Positions 8,757 through 19,682 of a stretch of DNA of 64,000 nt are shown here, one piece after another. The first letter of the stretch is position 1; each line of letters opens with the position of its first letter. Below the pieces are notes generated by a model. It saw nothing but the letters and a program-made list of their open reading frames with translations, did no database searches and was not told where the DNA came from. A program made the translations under genes and the position numbers. The DNA comes from an uncultured Collinsella sp. (GTDB lineage: Bacteria; Actinomycetota; Coriobacteriia; Coriobacteriales; Coriobacteriaceae). The DNA is taken from the NCBI GenBank assembly GCA_902491765.1, contig CABUIY010000003.1, positions 62,001 to 126,000 on the forward strand, given 5' to 3'.

Positions 8757-8773
8757 AAATGTTTTAAAAATAC

Positions 8774-8801
8774 TTGCATTATATTATTGAGAATCTATAC
8801 T
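8774..8801 (+). promoter_or_regulatory. Promoter for rubredoxin
   Basis: TTGCAT (8774-8779), a 16-bp spacer and TATACT (8796-8801). It sits in a distinctly AT-rich stretch 45 bp before the rubredoxin start. Confidence 0.65.
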
Positions 8802-8845
8802 ATTAAACGAAGTACATCACCAGTCGCGTTCGAGAGGAGAACATC

Positions 8846-8989
8846 ATGGCTGAGGAGAAGAAGACGTATAAGTTTGTGTGCGTCGTTTGCGGTTACGAGG
8901 TTGAGGTCGACACGCCCGAGCTGCCCGAGGACTACGTATGCCCGGTCTGCGGCGTCGGCCCCGATGAGTTTGAGCTCGTCGAGGAGTAA
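8846..8989 (+). CDS. Rubredoxin
   Basis: 47 aa, [20 protein letters not shown]... with the two iron ligand pairs CVVCG (residues 12-16) and CPVCG (32-36) around an acidic middle, typical of rubredoxin though a few residues shorter than the classical 52-54. The ATG at 8846 is preceded by GAGAGGAGAACATC. It is a one-electron carrier; the adjacent flavin reductase-like protein is a likely partner. Confidence 0.92.
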   Translation: MAEEKKTYKFVCVVCGYEVEVDTPELPEDYVCPVCGVGPDEFELVEE

Positions 8990-9030
8990 CTCGTAGACAC
9001 ACGGCGATTAGCCATACAGAGCTCTGTCCA

Positions 9031-9066
9031 AGGGTCCCGGCTGGATATTCCGGCCGGGACCCTTTT
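9031..9066 (+). terminator. Terminator after rubredoxin
   Basis: AGGGTCCCGGC pairs with CCGGGACCCTT (stem of at least ten GC-rich pairs) followed by TTTT. Confidence 0.88.
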
Positions 9067-9089
9067 GATTTATCTGACGGTTTAAAACG

Positions 9090-9113
9090 GTCTCACGTTT
9101 TACAGATTGAGAC
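9090..9113. repeat. Truncated copy of the 57-nt palindrome
   Basis: GTCTCA (9090-9095) and a nearly full right arm TTTACAGATTGAGAC (9099-9113) survive with the middle deleted. The right arm matches the arms of the arrays at 10522, 19683 and elsewhere. It looks like a decayed copy. Confidence 0.6.
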
Positions 9114-9142
9114 GTTATATCTGGACAGTCACGCCATCTCAA

Positions 9143-10399
9143 TTACATTCCCGTTAGCAGCACGATGTCGAGAATCGTCACGATGACGCCGATCCCTACG
9201 AGCAGCGCGTTGTGCGGGCGCGAGTTGGCGTATTTGCCCATGACGCGGCGTGAGCTGGTGAGCCGTATGAGCACAAAGACCGTAATCGGCAGCTGAAGAG
9301 ACAGCAGCGCCTGACTCCAAATGAGACCCTCAAAAGGATTCGGGACGACCAAGCACGCCGCCACTGCGCCGGCGAAACAGGCCGCCACCCCGATCGAGGA
9401 ATGTCGGTCGTGGATGTCGTATTCCTCGTCGAACATGCCCGCGGTGATGGTGCCTGCCGCCATGCCTGCCGTCACACTACTCGATATGCCCGCAAACAGC
9501 AGTGCCACCGCAAAGATGGTCGAGCTTGCCGGGCCCAGAATGGGGGAGAGCATGTCCGCTGCGACGGCGAGGTCGTCTACGACAATGCCATGCGCAAAGA
9601 AGGTCGTTGCGGCCAGGATGACCATGGCCGAGTTGATCGCCCAGCCCACGCCCATCGAAAAGAGCGTGTCGAAGAGCTCGTAGCGCAGACGTTCCTCGAT
9701 AATCTGCTCGCCTTGGCCTTCGAAGTGCATGGATTGGATGACCTCGGAGTGCAGGAAGAGGTTGTGAGGCATAACGACCGCGCCTAGGACACTTACGATA
9801 ATCGCGGCCGAGCCGGTGGGCATACTGGGTGTGATCCAGCTTGCGGCGGCCTGCGGCCAGTCGACCTTGACCAGCGTAAGCTCAGCCAAAAACGAGAGTC
9901 CTACCACGCCTACGAAGGCGATGATCCATCGCTCGGCGCGCTTGTAGGAGCTCGTCATGAGCATCGCCATCGATACTGCCGCCACGATGACGCAGCCCGC
10001 GCGCACGGGCAGCCCAAAGAGCATTTGAAGGGCAATCGCGCCACCCAGGACTTCGGCCATGGCGGTGGCGATGGTCGCGAGATAGGCGCTGCCGAGCACT
10101 GCGCGTCCCACGATGCGGGGGAGGTAGCGTGTCGTGGCCTCGGCAAGACAGGTGCCTGTGGCGATGCCCAGGTGCGCCGCGTTGTGCTGCAACGCGATGA
10201 GCATGATCGTGGACAGCGTGACGATCCACAGCAGCGCGTAGCCAAACTGCGAGCCCGCGGCCATATTGGAGGCCCAGTTGCCCGGATCGATAAAGCCGAC
10301 GGTCACGAGCAACCCGGGGCCGATATGCCGCGCAATGTCTAGGCCTCCGTGACCACCGGTGCGCCGGGAACCAAAGTGTTGTTTGAGATGGTTGAGCAT
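9143..10399 (-). CDS. mntH: NRAMP divalent metal transporter (MntH-like)
   Basis: 418 aa with about eleven membrane helices. The metal-site motifs are present: DPGN at residues 38-41 in TM1 and MPHN near 209 in TM6. This pair defines the NRAMP family, which imports Mn2+ or Fe2+ with protons. The reverse-strand ATG at 10397-10399 is preceded by AGGAGTGCACC. The promoter region (10400-10520) holds a palindromic stretch with GGTTAACC that resembles a DtxR/MntR-type operator. It is convergent with rubredoxin and divergent from gltB. Manganese rather than iron is assumed from the family. Confidence 0.92.
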   Translation of the reverse strand: MLNHLKQHFGSRRTGGHGGLDIARHIGPGLLVTVGFIDPGNWASNMAAGSQFGYALLWIVTLSTIMLIALQHNAAHLGIATGTCLAEATTRYLPRIVGRAVLGSAYLATIATAMAEVLGGAIALQMLFGLPVRAGCVIVAAVSMAMLMTSSYKRAERWIIAFVGVVGLSFLAELTLVKVDWPQAAASWITPSMPTGSAAIIVSVLGAVVMPHNLFLHSEVIQSMHFEGQGEQIIEERLRYELFDTLFSMGVGWAINSAMVILAATTFFAHGIVVDDLAVAADMLSPILGPASSTIFAVALLFAGISSSVTAGMAAGTITAGMFDEEYDIHDRHSSIGVAACFAGAVAACLVVPNPFEGLIWSQALLSLQLPITVFVLIRLTSSRRVMGKYANSRPHNALLVGIGVIVTILDIVLLTGM

Positions 10400-10446
10400 G
10401 GTGCACTCCTGCGTGCCGTTTGTTTGACGCCGTAAAGGGTACCCGT

Positions 10447-10475
10447 TTTAGGCTTAAAGGTTAACCGAGACTAAC
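10447..10475. promoter_or_regulatory. Possible DtxR/MntR-type operator upstream of mntH
   Basis: The stretch contains TTTAGGCTTAA, the palindrome GGTTAACC and GACTAAC, which together resemble the TTAGGnnAnnCTAA style of DtxR-family sites. The match is partial and the call rests on position in front of a metal importer. Confidence 0.3.
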
Positions 10476-10521
10476 AAAATTGTTGTATTTGAATAGGACG
10501 GTGAAAGGGGATTGCCGAAAT

Positions 10522-10738
10522 GTCTTGATCTGTAACAACTAGGGATGGAAATTGGACCTAGGTGTTACAGATCGAGACAGGAAGAAATGGTCCTATGGAA
10601 AATCTCGATCTGTAACAGTTAGCTGCAAAAACCGGCCCTTCGTGTTACAGATCGAGACATTCGGAGCCGTTTCTCAAAAACGTCTCAATCTGTAACATCT
10701 AGGCGCCAAAATTGGGTCTTCCTGTTACAGATTGAGAT
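10522..10738. repeat. Array of three 57-nt palindromes, 80-bp period
   Basis: Copies at 10522-10578, 10602-10658 and 10682-10738, each starting with a GTCTC/ATCTC-type arm plus ATCTGTAAC and ending TGTTACAGAT plus CGAGAC or TGAGAT. The two spacers are 23 nt and differ in sequence. The array occupies most of the mntH-gltB gap. In the third copy both arms change together (CAATC with GATTG). Confidence 0.93.
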
Positions 10739-10921
10739 GTTTGAAGCGGCGAGCTTACAGGCCGAACTTGGGGCCTATGTTGTCGCCCTTGAGGTCGGTG
10801 GTGTCCACTCGCAGGGCGCGCGTTACGCGATTGTTTCGAAACGGGCGGGAAACACAACGGGCCGGCGATGCTCCTAGTATGCCTATTCAACTGACTGTCT
10901 AATATCTAGGGGAGGATCGCG
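10739..10921. other. Remainder of the mntH-gltB gap
   Basis: Apart from the array and the possible operator, the 522-bp gap holds about 180 bp before gltB. A minus-strand open frame ending at 10756 reads VDTTDLKGDNIGPKFGL, which could be the tail of a lost gene or chance. A convincing gltB promoter was not found; TAGTAT at 10876 and TAATAT at 10902 are candidate -10 boxes without good -35 partners. Confidence 0.3.
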
Positions 10922-13900
10922 ATGCAGGCAGATTCCGCTCAGCAGCAGGGCCTTTATCGCCCCGAATTCGACCACGACGCATGTGGCATCGGCGCGCTTG
11001 CCGATATCAACGGTGAGCGCCATCACCAGATTCTGGACGATGCGCTGTCCATTCTGGTCAACTTGGAGCACCGCGGCGGCACGGGACTCGAGAAGAACAC
11101 TGGCGACGGCGCTGGCATCCTGTTCCAGGTTCCGCATCACTTTTTCCGTAAAGAGGCTCAAAAGTGCGGCCAGATTCTGCCGGCAGAGGGCGACTATGGC
11201 GTGGCCATGCTGTTCTTTCCGCAGGACGACAAGGGCGTAGAGGATGCCCGCCGCGTGTTTGAGGAGGGCTGCGCCGAGGCCGGCGTGCCGCTGCTCTTTT
11301 GGCGCGAGGTGCCGGTCGACCCGCACGACCTGGGCGAGACGGCCCGCGCCTGCATGCCCACTATCCTGCAGGCCTTCCTGGGCCGTCCGGACGACACGCC
11401 CGCCGGCGATGCCTTCGAGCGCCGCCTGTACGTGTGCCGCCGCACCATCGAAAAGAAGGCCGACGCCGAGTTTGCCCTGCGCGACAAGATCTTCTACGTG
11501 TGCTCCATGAGCTCGCGCACCATCGTGTACAAGGGCATGCTGGTCGCCACGCAGATGCGCCGCTTCTTCATCGACCTCAACGACGCCGCCGTCAAGACGG
11601 CCGTGGCGCTCGTCCACTCGCGCTACTCCACCAACACCACGCCCAGCTGGGAGCGCGCGCACCCCAACCGCTTTATCATCCACAACGGCGAGATTAATAC
11701 CCTCAAGGGCAACGTCAACTGGATTCGCGCCCGCGAACCCAACCTGTACAGCCCCGTGCTGCAGCATGATCTTGGGCGCGTGATGCCCATCATCAACCGC
11801 GAGGGTTCCGACTCCGCGATTCTGGACAACGTGCTCGAGTTCTTGGTCATGAACGGTCGTCCGCTCACGCGTGCCGCGTCCATGTTGCTGCCCGAGCCGT
11901 GGGACCACAACGACAGCCTGAGTGAGGAACGCCGCGCCTACGACGCTTACCAGTCCATGCTCATGGAGCCGTGGGACGGCCCGGCCGCCATCGCCTTTAC
12001 CGACGGCCGCACGCTGGGCGCCGCCCTCGACCGCAACGGCCTGCGCCCCGCCCGCTACTATGTGACGCGCGACGGTCGCTTTATGCTGGCAAGCGAGGTG
12101 GGCACCATCGAGGTGAGCCCCGAGAACATCCTGACGAGCGGCTGTCTGGGGCCGGGTCAGATGCTCGAGGTCGATTTTGCCCGCGGCCGCGTGATCTACA
12201 ACGACGAGCTGCGCGCCCGCTATGCTAAGGAAAAGCCCTACCGTGATTGGATTGCCGAGGAGACGCTGACCGTTGACGCGCTCGATGAGCCCGTTGCGGC
12301 AACGCCCGCCGAGGACGCCGAGGTGCCCGCCGCCGTGCGCATGGCCAAGCTCGGCTACCACTGGGATGACGTCGACGAGGTCGTGCGTCCCATGGCCCAG
12401 CAGGGCAAGGCGCCGCTCGCCTCGATGGGCATCGACGCGCCGCTGGCCTGCCTGTCCAAGAAGACGCGCTCGTTCTTTGACTACTTCTATCAGCTGTTCG
12501 CTCAGGTCACGAACCCGCCGATCGACGCCCTACGCGAGCATATGGTCACCTCGACTACGCTCTACCTGGGCAACCACGGCAACCTGCTCGAGGATTCCCG
12601 TACGGCCTGCCAGCTGGTGCGCTTGGAGCGTCCGTTGCTCAACGAGGAGGAGTTTGACCGCATCTGCGCCATCGACCGCGTGGGCTTTAAGACTCGCCGC
12701 TTCCGTGCCGTCTACCGCCGCGACGCCGGCGAGGGCGCACTGCAGGCTGCGCTCAAGCAGCTTGCCGAGGACGTTGAGGCTGCGGTCCGCGACGGCGTGA
12801 ACATCGTGGTGCTGAGCGATCGTGCCGCTGCGGGCGAGGTGCCCGTGCCGTCGCTGCTCGCCGTGGGCTGCGTGCACAACCACCTGATCCGCGCCGGCGT
12901 GCGCACCTTTGCCGACATCGTGGTGGAGTGCGGCGATGCCGTGTCTCCGCACGACTTTGCGGCGCTGGTGGGCTACTCCGCGAGCGGCATCTATCCGTAC
13001 AACGCACATGTGTGCATCCGCGATCTGGCGGCACGCGGCGACCTGGACATGACGGCCGAGCAGGGCATCGCCAACTACAATAAGGCTGCGACGGCGGGCA
13101 TCGTCTCCATCATGTCCAAGATGGGCATCTCCACGGTGCAGAGCTACCATTCGGCGCAGATCTTCGAGGCCGTTGGCTTTACGCCGGAGTTCGTCAACGC
13201 GTATTTCGCTGGCACGGTGAGCCGTGTGGGCGGTATGGGTGTCGAGGACGTCGAGCGCGAGCAGAATGAGCGCTATGATGCCGCGCTTGCCATCCTTAAG
13301 AGTCCGGCTCCCGATCAGCTGCCCACACTGGGCCTGACCAAGTGGCGCCCGTTCGGTGGCGAAGATCACCTGATCGACCCTCAGACCGTCTACCTGCTGC
13401 AGACCGCCTGCCGTGAGGACAGCTACGACACCTTTAAGGAGTACAGCGCCCGCCTGCACCGCACCGGTCGTGCCGTGCGCCTACGCGACCTGCTCGACTT
13501 TAATGCCAGCGGCCGCACGCCGATTTCGCTCTACGAGGTGGAGCCCGCGCTCAACATCGTCCGCCGCTTTAACACCGGCGCCATGTCGTACGGTTCCATC
13601 AGCAAAGAAGCGCACGAGTGCATGGCCATCGCCATGAACCGCCTGCACGGCCGTTCCAACTCCGGCGAGGGCGGTGAGGATCCGAGTCGCGAGACCCCGC
13701 TGGCCAACGGCGACTCCAAGAACTCCGCGATCAAGCAGGTGGCAAGTGCGCGCTTTGGCGTGACGAGCCGCTACCTGTGCAGTGCCTTCGAGATTCAAAT
13801 TAAGATGGCCCAGGGCGCCAAACCCGGCGAGGGCGGCCACCTGCCCGGCAAGAAGGTCTACCCCTGGATCGCCGAGGTCCGTCAGTCCACGCCCGGCATC

Positions 13901-15619
13901 GGCCTGATCTCGCCTCCGCCGCACCACGACATCTACTCCATCGAGGACCTGGCGGAGCTTATCTTCGATCTTAAGAACGCCAACCCCGGCGCGCGCGTGT
14001 CGGTCAAGCTGGTCAGCGAGGCCGGCGTCGGCACCATCGCCACCGGTGTGGCCAAGGGCGCTGCCGACAAGATCTTGATCAGCGGCCACAATGGCGGCTC
14101 AGGTGCCGCTGCACGTGATTCCATTTGGCACGCCGGCCTGCCGCTGGAGCTTGGCCTTGCCGAGGCCCAGCAGACGTTGCTGCAAAATGGCCTGCGCTCA
14201 CGCGTGGTGCTCGAGGCCGACGGCAAGCTCATGGACGGCACCGATGTTGCCGTCGCCTGCCTGTTGGGCGCCGAGGAGTTTGGCTTTGCGACCATGCCGC
14301 TCATCTCCATGGGCTGCCTCATGCAGCGCGACTGCCAGCAGGATACCTGCCCGGCCGGCATCGCCACGCAAAACTGCCGCCTGCGTCGCGGCTTCCGCGG
14401 CAAGCCCGAGCACGTTGAGCACTTTATGCTCTTTGTTGCCGAGCAGCTGCGCGAGGTCATGGCGAGCCTGGGCTTCCGCACCGTCGACGAGATGGTCGGC
14501 CATCCCGAGTGCTTGCGCCAGATCGAGGTCCCGGGCAACCGCAAGGCCAACCTGCTCGACCTGTCGCCCGTGCTGGCGAGCGCGACCTGCGAGTTTGGTG
14601 CCCATATCCCGGGTGCCGACGGTCGTCACTTCCTGCCTCAGATGGCCGCGGACAGCGAGCTCGACAAGACGCTCGACTCCACGTTGTTCGTGCCCTATAC
14701 GGCCGATGCCCGTGCGCACCTGCGTCCGATTCGCTTCCGCGCCGATATCGCCAACGTCAACCGTTGCGTGGGCACCATCCTGGGCAACGCGGTGACCAAG
14801 GCGCATCCCGAGGGTCTGCCCGCCGGCTCCATCACCATCGATTGCGATGGTTCGGCTGGCCAGAGCTTTGGCGCATTCCTTCCGCGTGGCATTACGCTCA
14901 ACGTGTGCGGCGACGCCAACGACTACTTTGGCAAGGGCCTTTCGGGCGGCGAGGTGTCGGTGCGCCCCAACCCGCATGCGACTTACAAGTTCGACGAGAA
15001 CATCATCGTGGGCAATGTTGCGTTCTTTGGCGCCACGAGCGGCCGCGGCTTCATTAACGGTCTGGCCGGTCAGCGTTTTGCCGTGCGCAACTCCGGTGCC
15101 ACCGTGGTGGTCGAGGGATGCGGCAACCATGGCTGCGAGTACATGACGGGTGGCCTGGCGCTCATCCTGGGCGAGGTCGGGCAGAACTTCGCTGCCGGTA
15201 TGACGGGTGGCGTGGCCTATGTCTTTGACCAGTACGGCACGCTCGATGCCCGTGTGAACCACGAGAGCGTTGAGCTCAAGGCCCCGACGGCCGGCGAGCT
15301 GGTACAGATTCGCGAGCTCATCCAGGAGCACGTGGACGCGACGCAGAGCCCGCGCGGCATTAAGTTGCTCTACAGCTTTGAGACGATGAGCAAGCACTTT
15401 GTGAAGGTCATTCCGACCGAGTACGAGCGCGTGCTGGCGATTGTCGCGGCGGGCGAGGCTGCCGGTAAGACGCATGCGCAGGCAGAGGAGCTGGCGTTTG
15501 ACATTGTGACCGGTCGCGCGAGCGCCGCGGATGTCGCTCGCTTCGATGTCGCGGGCGGTGCTGTGGGCGCTGCGTCCGTGGCTGCCAGCTCTGTTGCTTC
15601 GACCAAGAAGGAGGCGTAA
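10922..15619 (+). CDS. gltB: Glutamate synthase, large subunit
   Basis: 1565 aa, full length for GltB. A 20-residue propeptide precedes the catalytic Cys21 in DHDACGIGA, the glutaminase nucleophile exposed after processing. The amidotransferase domain (about 21-420) is followed by a central domain, the FMN-binding synthase domain with PGEGGHLPGKKV and ISGHNGGSGAA, and the 3Fe-4S cysteines in CLMQRDCQQDTCPAGIA near residue 1131. A C-terminal GXGXG beta-helix follows from about 1270. It makes two glutamates from glutamine and 2-oxoglutarate with electrons from the small subunit encoded 5 bp downstream. ATG at 10922 with GGGGAGGATCGCG upstream. Confidence 0.97.
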   Translation: MQADSAQQQGLYRPEFDHDACGIGALADINGERHHQILDDALSILVNLEHRGGTGLEKNTGDGAGILFQVPHHFFRKEAQKCGQILPAEGDYGVAMLFFPQDDKGVEDARRVFEEGCAEAGVPLLFWREVPVDPHDLGETARACMPTILQAFLGRPDDTPAGDAFERRLYVCRRTIEKKADAEFALRDKIFYVCSMSSRTIVYKGMLVATQMRRFFIDLNDAAVKTAVALVHSRYSTNTTPSWERAHPNRFIIHNGEINTLKGNVNWIRAREPNLYSPVLQHDLGRVMPIINREGSDSAILDNVLEFLVMNGRPLTRAASMLLPEPWDHNDSLSEERRAYDAYQSMLMEPWDGPAAIAFTDGRTLGAALDRNGLRPARYYVTRDGRFMLASEVGTIEVSPENILTSGCLGPGQMLEVDFARGRVIYNDELRARYAKEKPYRDWIAEETLTVDALDEPVAATPAEDAEVPAAVRMAKLGYHWDDVDEVVRPMAQQGKAPLASMGIDAPLACLSKKTRSFFDYFYQLFAQVTNPPIDALREHMVTSTTLYLGNHGNLLEDSRTACQLVRLERPLLNEEEFDRICAIDRVGFKTRRFRAVYRRDAGEGALQAALKQLAEDVEAAVRDGVNIVVLSDRAAAGEVPVPSLLAVGCVHNHLIRAGVRTFADIVVECGDAVSPHDFAALVGYSASGIYPYNAHVCIRDLAARGDLDMTAEQGIANYNKAATAGIVSIMSKMGISTVQSYHSAQIFEAVGFTPEFVNAYFAGTVSRVGGMGVEDVEREQNERYDAALAILKSPAPDQLPTLGLTKWRPFGGEDHLIDPQTVYLLQTACREDSYDTFKEYSARLHRTGRAVRLRDLLDFNASGRTPISLYEVEPALNIVRRFNTGAMSYGSISKEAHECMAIAMNRLHGRSNSGEGGEDPSRETPLANGDSKNSAIKQVASARFGVTSRYLCSAFEIQIKMAQGAKPGEGGHLPGKKVYPWIAEVRQSTPGIGLISPPPHHDIYSIEDLAELIFDLKNANPGARVSVKLVSEAGVGTIATGVAKGAADKILISGHNGGSGAAARDSIWHAGLPLELGLAEAQQTLLQNGLRSRVVLEADGKLMDGTDVAVACLLGAEEFGFATMPLISMGCLMQRDCQQDTCPAGIATQNCRLRRGFRGKPEHVEHFMLFVAEQLREVMASLGFRTVDEMVGHPECLRQIEVPGNRKANLLDLSPVLASATCEFGAHIPGADGRHFLPQMAADSELDKTLDSTLFVPYTADARAHLRPIRFRADIANVNRCVGTILGNAVTKAHPEGLPAGSITIDCDGSAGQSFGAFLPRGITLNVCGDANDYFGKGLSGGEVSVRPNPHATYKFDENIIVGNVAFFGATSGRGFINGLAGQRFAVRNSGATVVVEGCGNHGCEYMTGGLALILGEVGQNFAAGMTGGVAYVFDQYGTLDARVNHESVELKAPTAGELVQIRELIQEHVDATQSPRGIKLLYSFETMSKHFVKVIPTEYERVLAIVAAGEAAGKTHAQAEELAFDIVTGRASAADVARFDVAGGAVGAASVAASSVASTKKEA

Positions 15620-15624
15620 GTGCC

Positions 15625-17106
<1,482 letters not shown>

Positions 17107-17117
17107 GGCAATCATTC

Positions 17118-17161
17118 AAGACCGTTCCCAACGACTAGTCATTGGGGACGGTCTTCTTTTG
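17118..17161 (+). terminator. Terminator after gltD
   Basis: AAGACCGTTCCCAA pairs with TTGGGGACGGTCTT around ACTAGTC-rich sequence, then CTTTT. The right half (GTCTAGTCGTTGGGGACA) is repeated once more just downstream (17161-17180). Confidence 0.8.
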
Positions 17162-17450
17162 TCTAGTCGTTGGGGACACCCCTTAACGTCTGACTGCTCA
17201 TTTGCTGACGTGCAGGCTTGCGACGCCTTGCTGTTTTTGTGATGGCTGCGGCTGGCAAGCTTAAAATCCCTGTTTATTTGCCTATGTTTAACTGGGGTTT
17301 TGTTTCGGTATAACGTATCGGTCAAGCGTTCCGTCAAGTATTCGGTCGGCATCTGGTTTGCAGCCTGATACCCATTTCGCCCGTGCTGGCGGCGACCACC
17401 GGCCCTCCTCGTAAGCTCAAATTAAGGTTCATCAGTTTGAGGAGGATGCC
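17162..17450. other. Gap between gltD and the next gene
   Basis: Holds a second half-copy of the gltD hairpin arm (TAGTCGTTGGGGACA), then AT-richer sequence with GGTATAACGTAT near 17308-17319 that could contain a -10 box. No coding pattern or RNA gene was recognised. Confidence 0.3.
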
Positions 17451-18158
17451 ATGGCTGATCATGTTTTGGACCGGGGACGTCTGGCCGAGGCTGTCGGTAA
17501 CGATATTGCTGACATGGCCCAGTTTTGGATGCTGCGCAAGTTTCAGTTTTTGGAGTCGGCGCGGAAACAGTTCGAAGTGATAGTCGATCCATGGCTCAGC
17601 TATTGCGAAGAACCATCGCAAAGTGAAATCATGGCCTATAACATGGCATTTACCGATTGGCTGCTGTTCGAGCGTCCCTATTACCATGGCAAGACGCTGC
17701 TTGAGCTGTATGTGGACGAGCCACCGGCGTCGCTTTCGCCTGCTTCGCTCAGACGGCTCGAACGAGTGCGCGACACGCAGTATTTTTCGCGCTTTGGCAT
17801 TTTGGACAAGGATCCGGCGACCGGTATGGTCGCGCTGCGTGACACGCGCACCGACCGTCGTTTTGATGTCTACGACCCGCATATCGTGCAAAAAGAGCAC
17901 TGGCGCGAAGGTGCGATTGCGGTGCGTATTGCGTGCGTCGACGATGTCTGGCTGACGGCGGGGCAGCTCTACCTCTACGACATAGCGCGCCTGAGCGATA
18001 CGGCGGTCGACGGGCCTGGCGCCGTTCATCCGGAAGATCTGGAAGATGGTTTCGACACCTCGTGCATCAGCTTCTTTCTGAGGCTGGTCCGCGACATCAT
18101 GGGCGCCCAGGGGCGCTACGTAAAGTCTCTCAACATCTACGAACAGGAATGGGAGTAG
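17451..18158 (+). CDS. Hypothetical protein, 235 aa
   Basis: The ATG at 17451 follows GAGGAGGATGCC, a very good ribosome binding site, and codon use is normal, so this is a real gene. I do not recognise a named family. The protein is soluble and rich in Asp, Glu and aromatic residues. It contains MAFTDWLLFERPYYHGKTLL near residue 65, a central beta-rich part (FSRFGILDKD...FDVYDPHIVQ), and a C-terminal helix LRLVRDIMGAQGRYVKSLN. No signal peptide, membrane segment or metal motif is seen. It stands alone upstream of a palindrome array. Confidence 0.65.
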   Translation: MADHVLDRGRLAEAVGNDIADMAQFWMLRKFQFLESARKQFEVIVDPWLSYCEEPSQSEIMAYNMAFTDWLLFERPYYHGKTLLELYVDEPPASLSPASLRRLERVRDTQYFSRFGILDKDPATGMVALRDTRTDRRFDVYDPHIVQKEHWREGAIAVRIACVDDVWLTAGQLYLYDIARLSDTAVDGPGAVHPEDLEDGFDTSCISFFLRLVRDIMGAQGRYVKSLNIYEQEWE

Positions 18159-18198
18159 GGGATGGGCAACTGTCGACTGCCTTGCCTTCTGCCTTTAT

Positions 18199-18577
18199 AT
18201 CTCGATCTGTAACGTTCAGGGGCAAAAAACCGGTCTTCCTGTTACAGATCGAGACGAATGTTTGGGCGCCGCTGGTTTGTCGTAATCTGTAACGTTTAGG
18301 GGCCCGGAGAACGTCTAACTGTTACAGATCGAGATGTTTTGAACCTGGCAGGGGGAATGTCTCAATCTGTAACATCTACAGGCCAAAATTCGACCTAACT
18401 GTTATAGATCGAGACAAAGGCTGGACGCGGTGCCGAAAGATCTTGATCTGTAACGTCTAGCGGCCAAAAATCGGTCTTCCTGTTACAGATCGAGACAAAG
18501 AGGTGCAATGCTGCGCGAACGTCTCGATCTGTAACGTTTGGCGGCTGCTTGTGCCCGTAACTGTTACAGGTCGAGAC
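18199..18577. repeat. Array of five 57-nt palindromes (left of the putative nuclease)
   Basis: Copies at 18199-18255, 18279-18335, 18359-18415, 18440-18496 and 18521-18577; starts are 80, 80, 81 and 81 bp apart, leaving spacers of 23, 23, 24 and 24 nt. Total span 379 bp. Arms are variants of GTCTCGATCTGTAAC and GTTACAGATCGAGAC. The centres share a TAGnGGCC-like left part and a GGTCT-TCCT or C-TAACT right part. The last copy ends 26 bp before the start of the next gene. Confidence 0.95.
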
Positions 18578-18603
18578 GTTTGTCGACGGCGGCAACAGCG
18601 GCG

Positions 18604-19674
18604 ATGGCCCATTTCTCCGATGTGGTGGTGATGGAAGTGTCTAATACCGTTTTTAAACACAAGCATGCAACGCGTAACACCTTGGCGCGGAATAGGATGC
18701 TTGCCAGGCTCACGGAGGCGGCTGAACAAGGCGTGCCGGTTGTGACGCACGACAATGCCGAGCTCATGTGGCTGCGGCGCCATGTGGGCACAGACGATAT
18801 TGCGGAGCCCGAATCGCACCTTTTCTGTTTTCAGCATGAATGGGATGCGTTGACGCCGGCGGAGCGAGCGCTGCGCACCATCAAAGGGCTTGCAGAGTTT
18901 CATCCCGATTGGGCGTTTTGGGGTTATGACGCGGCACTTTTGTGGGGTCTGGAGGTGCCGAATGATCTGCTCGGGCCACGATATCTTGTTAAGACAGGTT
19001 GCTCGGTGCCGCTGAGTGCAGGATGCCGGCTGTTGCGTCCGCGGGCGGCGTGTGCGCTTGAACAAGTCGACGGCGTGCGGGTGACGCCGTTTTGGCGCAC
19101 GGTTGAGGACTGCCTGCTGCGCGCGCCGTTTTCGTATGGCCTGGCGATCGCCGATTCTGCGTTGCGAGCAAAGGGCGTATCGCGCGATGACTTTTGTGAG
19201 CGGCTTCGTATGGATTGCGAGGGCAGGCGAGGGTATCGCAGGGCGCAGGTGATCGCGTCGTATGCGGACGGGCTGTCCGAAAACGGCGGCGAGTCTCGTT
19301 TTCGGGCGTTCTTTATTGCGTACGGCTTTCCGGTTCCGGAGCTGCAGGCGGAGTTTCGCGACCCGCTCGATCCGAGCCAGGTGTTTCGGGTCGATTATTT
19401 CTGGAGGCTCGAGGACGGGACATGTGTCATCGGCGAGCTCGACGGAAAGGGGAAGTATACCTTGCAGAACGGCGAGGGTCGGGAGTCGGTCGACCCGTTC
19501 GTGGCAGAGCGTCAGCGGGAATCTCATCTGACAATGCTCGGGCACAAGGTGCTTCGGTTCACGTTTGATGAACTCAAGAATCCGGGAAAGCTGGTTGAGA
19601 AGATGAGGCTGGCGGGTATTCCGCGACGGGCCGATTTGGCTGAGGAATGGAGACACCAGTGGTATGGGCGCTGA
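18604..19674 (+). CDS. AbiEi/DUF559-like protein with a Vsr-type nuclease domain
   Basis: 356 aa from the ATG at 18604, the first in-frame ATG outside the palindrome array; no good ribosome binding site precedes it, so the start is uncertain. Residues about 80-225 resemble the AbiEi-like part of actinobacterial DUF559 proteins (YDAALLWGLEVP, TPFWRTVEDCLL, LAIADSALRAKGV). The C-terminal domain has a PD-(D/E)xK-like set: E in GGESRFR near 229, D in RVDYFW near 263, and E-x-D-G-K in ELDGKGKY near 278. These are the positions used by Vsr/DUF559 endonucleases. Related proteins are often annotated as type IV toxin-antitoxin regulators. Here the gene is tightly enclosed by two five-copy palindrome arrays. 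No partner toxin gene is adjacent. Confidence 0.7.
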   Translation: MAHFSDVVVMEVSNTVFKHKHATRNTLARNRMLARLTEAAEQGVPVVTHDNAELMWLRRHVGTDDIAEPESHLFCFQHEWDALTPAERALRTIKGLAEFHPDWAFWGYDAALLWGLEVPNDLLGPRYLVKTGCSVPLSAGCRLLRPRAACALEQVDGVRVTPFWRTVEDCLLRAPFSYGLAIADSALRAKGVSRDDFCERLRMDCEGRRGYRRAQVIASYADGLSENGGESRFRAFFIAYGFPVPELQAEFRDPLDPSQVFRVDYFWRLEDGTCVIGELDGKGKYTLQNGEGRESVDPFVAERQRESHLTMLGHKVLRFTFDELKNPGKLVEKMRLAGIPRRADLAEEWRHQWYGR

Positions 19675-19682
19675 AGCGGACC

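Noticed and set aside
10756..10840. Tail of a lost gene (VDTTDLKGDNIGPKFGL) on the minus strand
   Set aside because: Too short to support; a chance open frame in GC-rich DNA is equally likely.
17107..17450. A structural RNA gene (RNase P, tmRNA, 6S or SRP RNA) after gltD
   Set aside because: None of the conserved cores of these RNAs could be found by eye; only a repeated hairpin arm is present.
18538..18603. Upstream start for the DUF559-like gene inside the palindrome array
   Set aside because: The extra residues would be encoded by a palindrome copy and the start would be TTG without a ribosome binding site.
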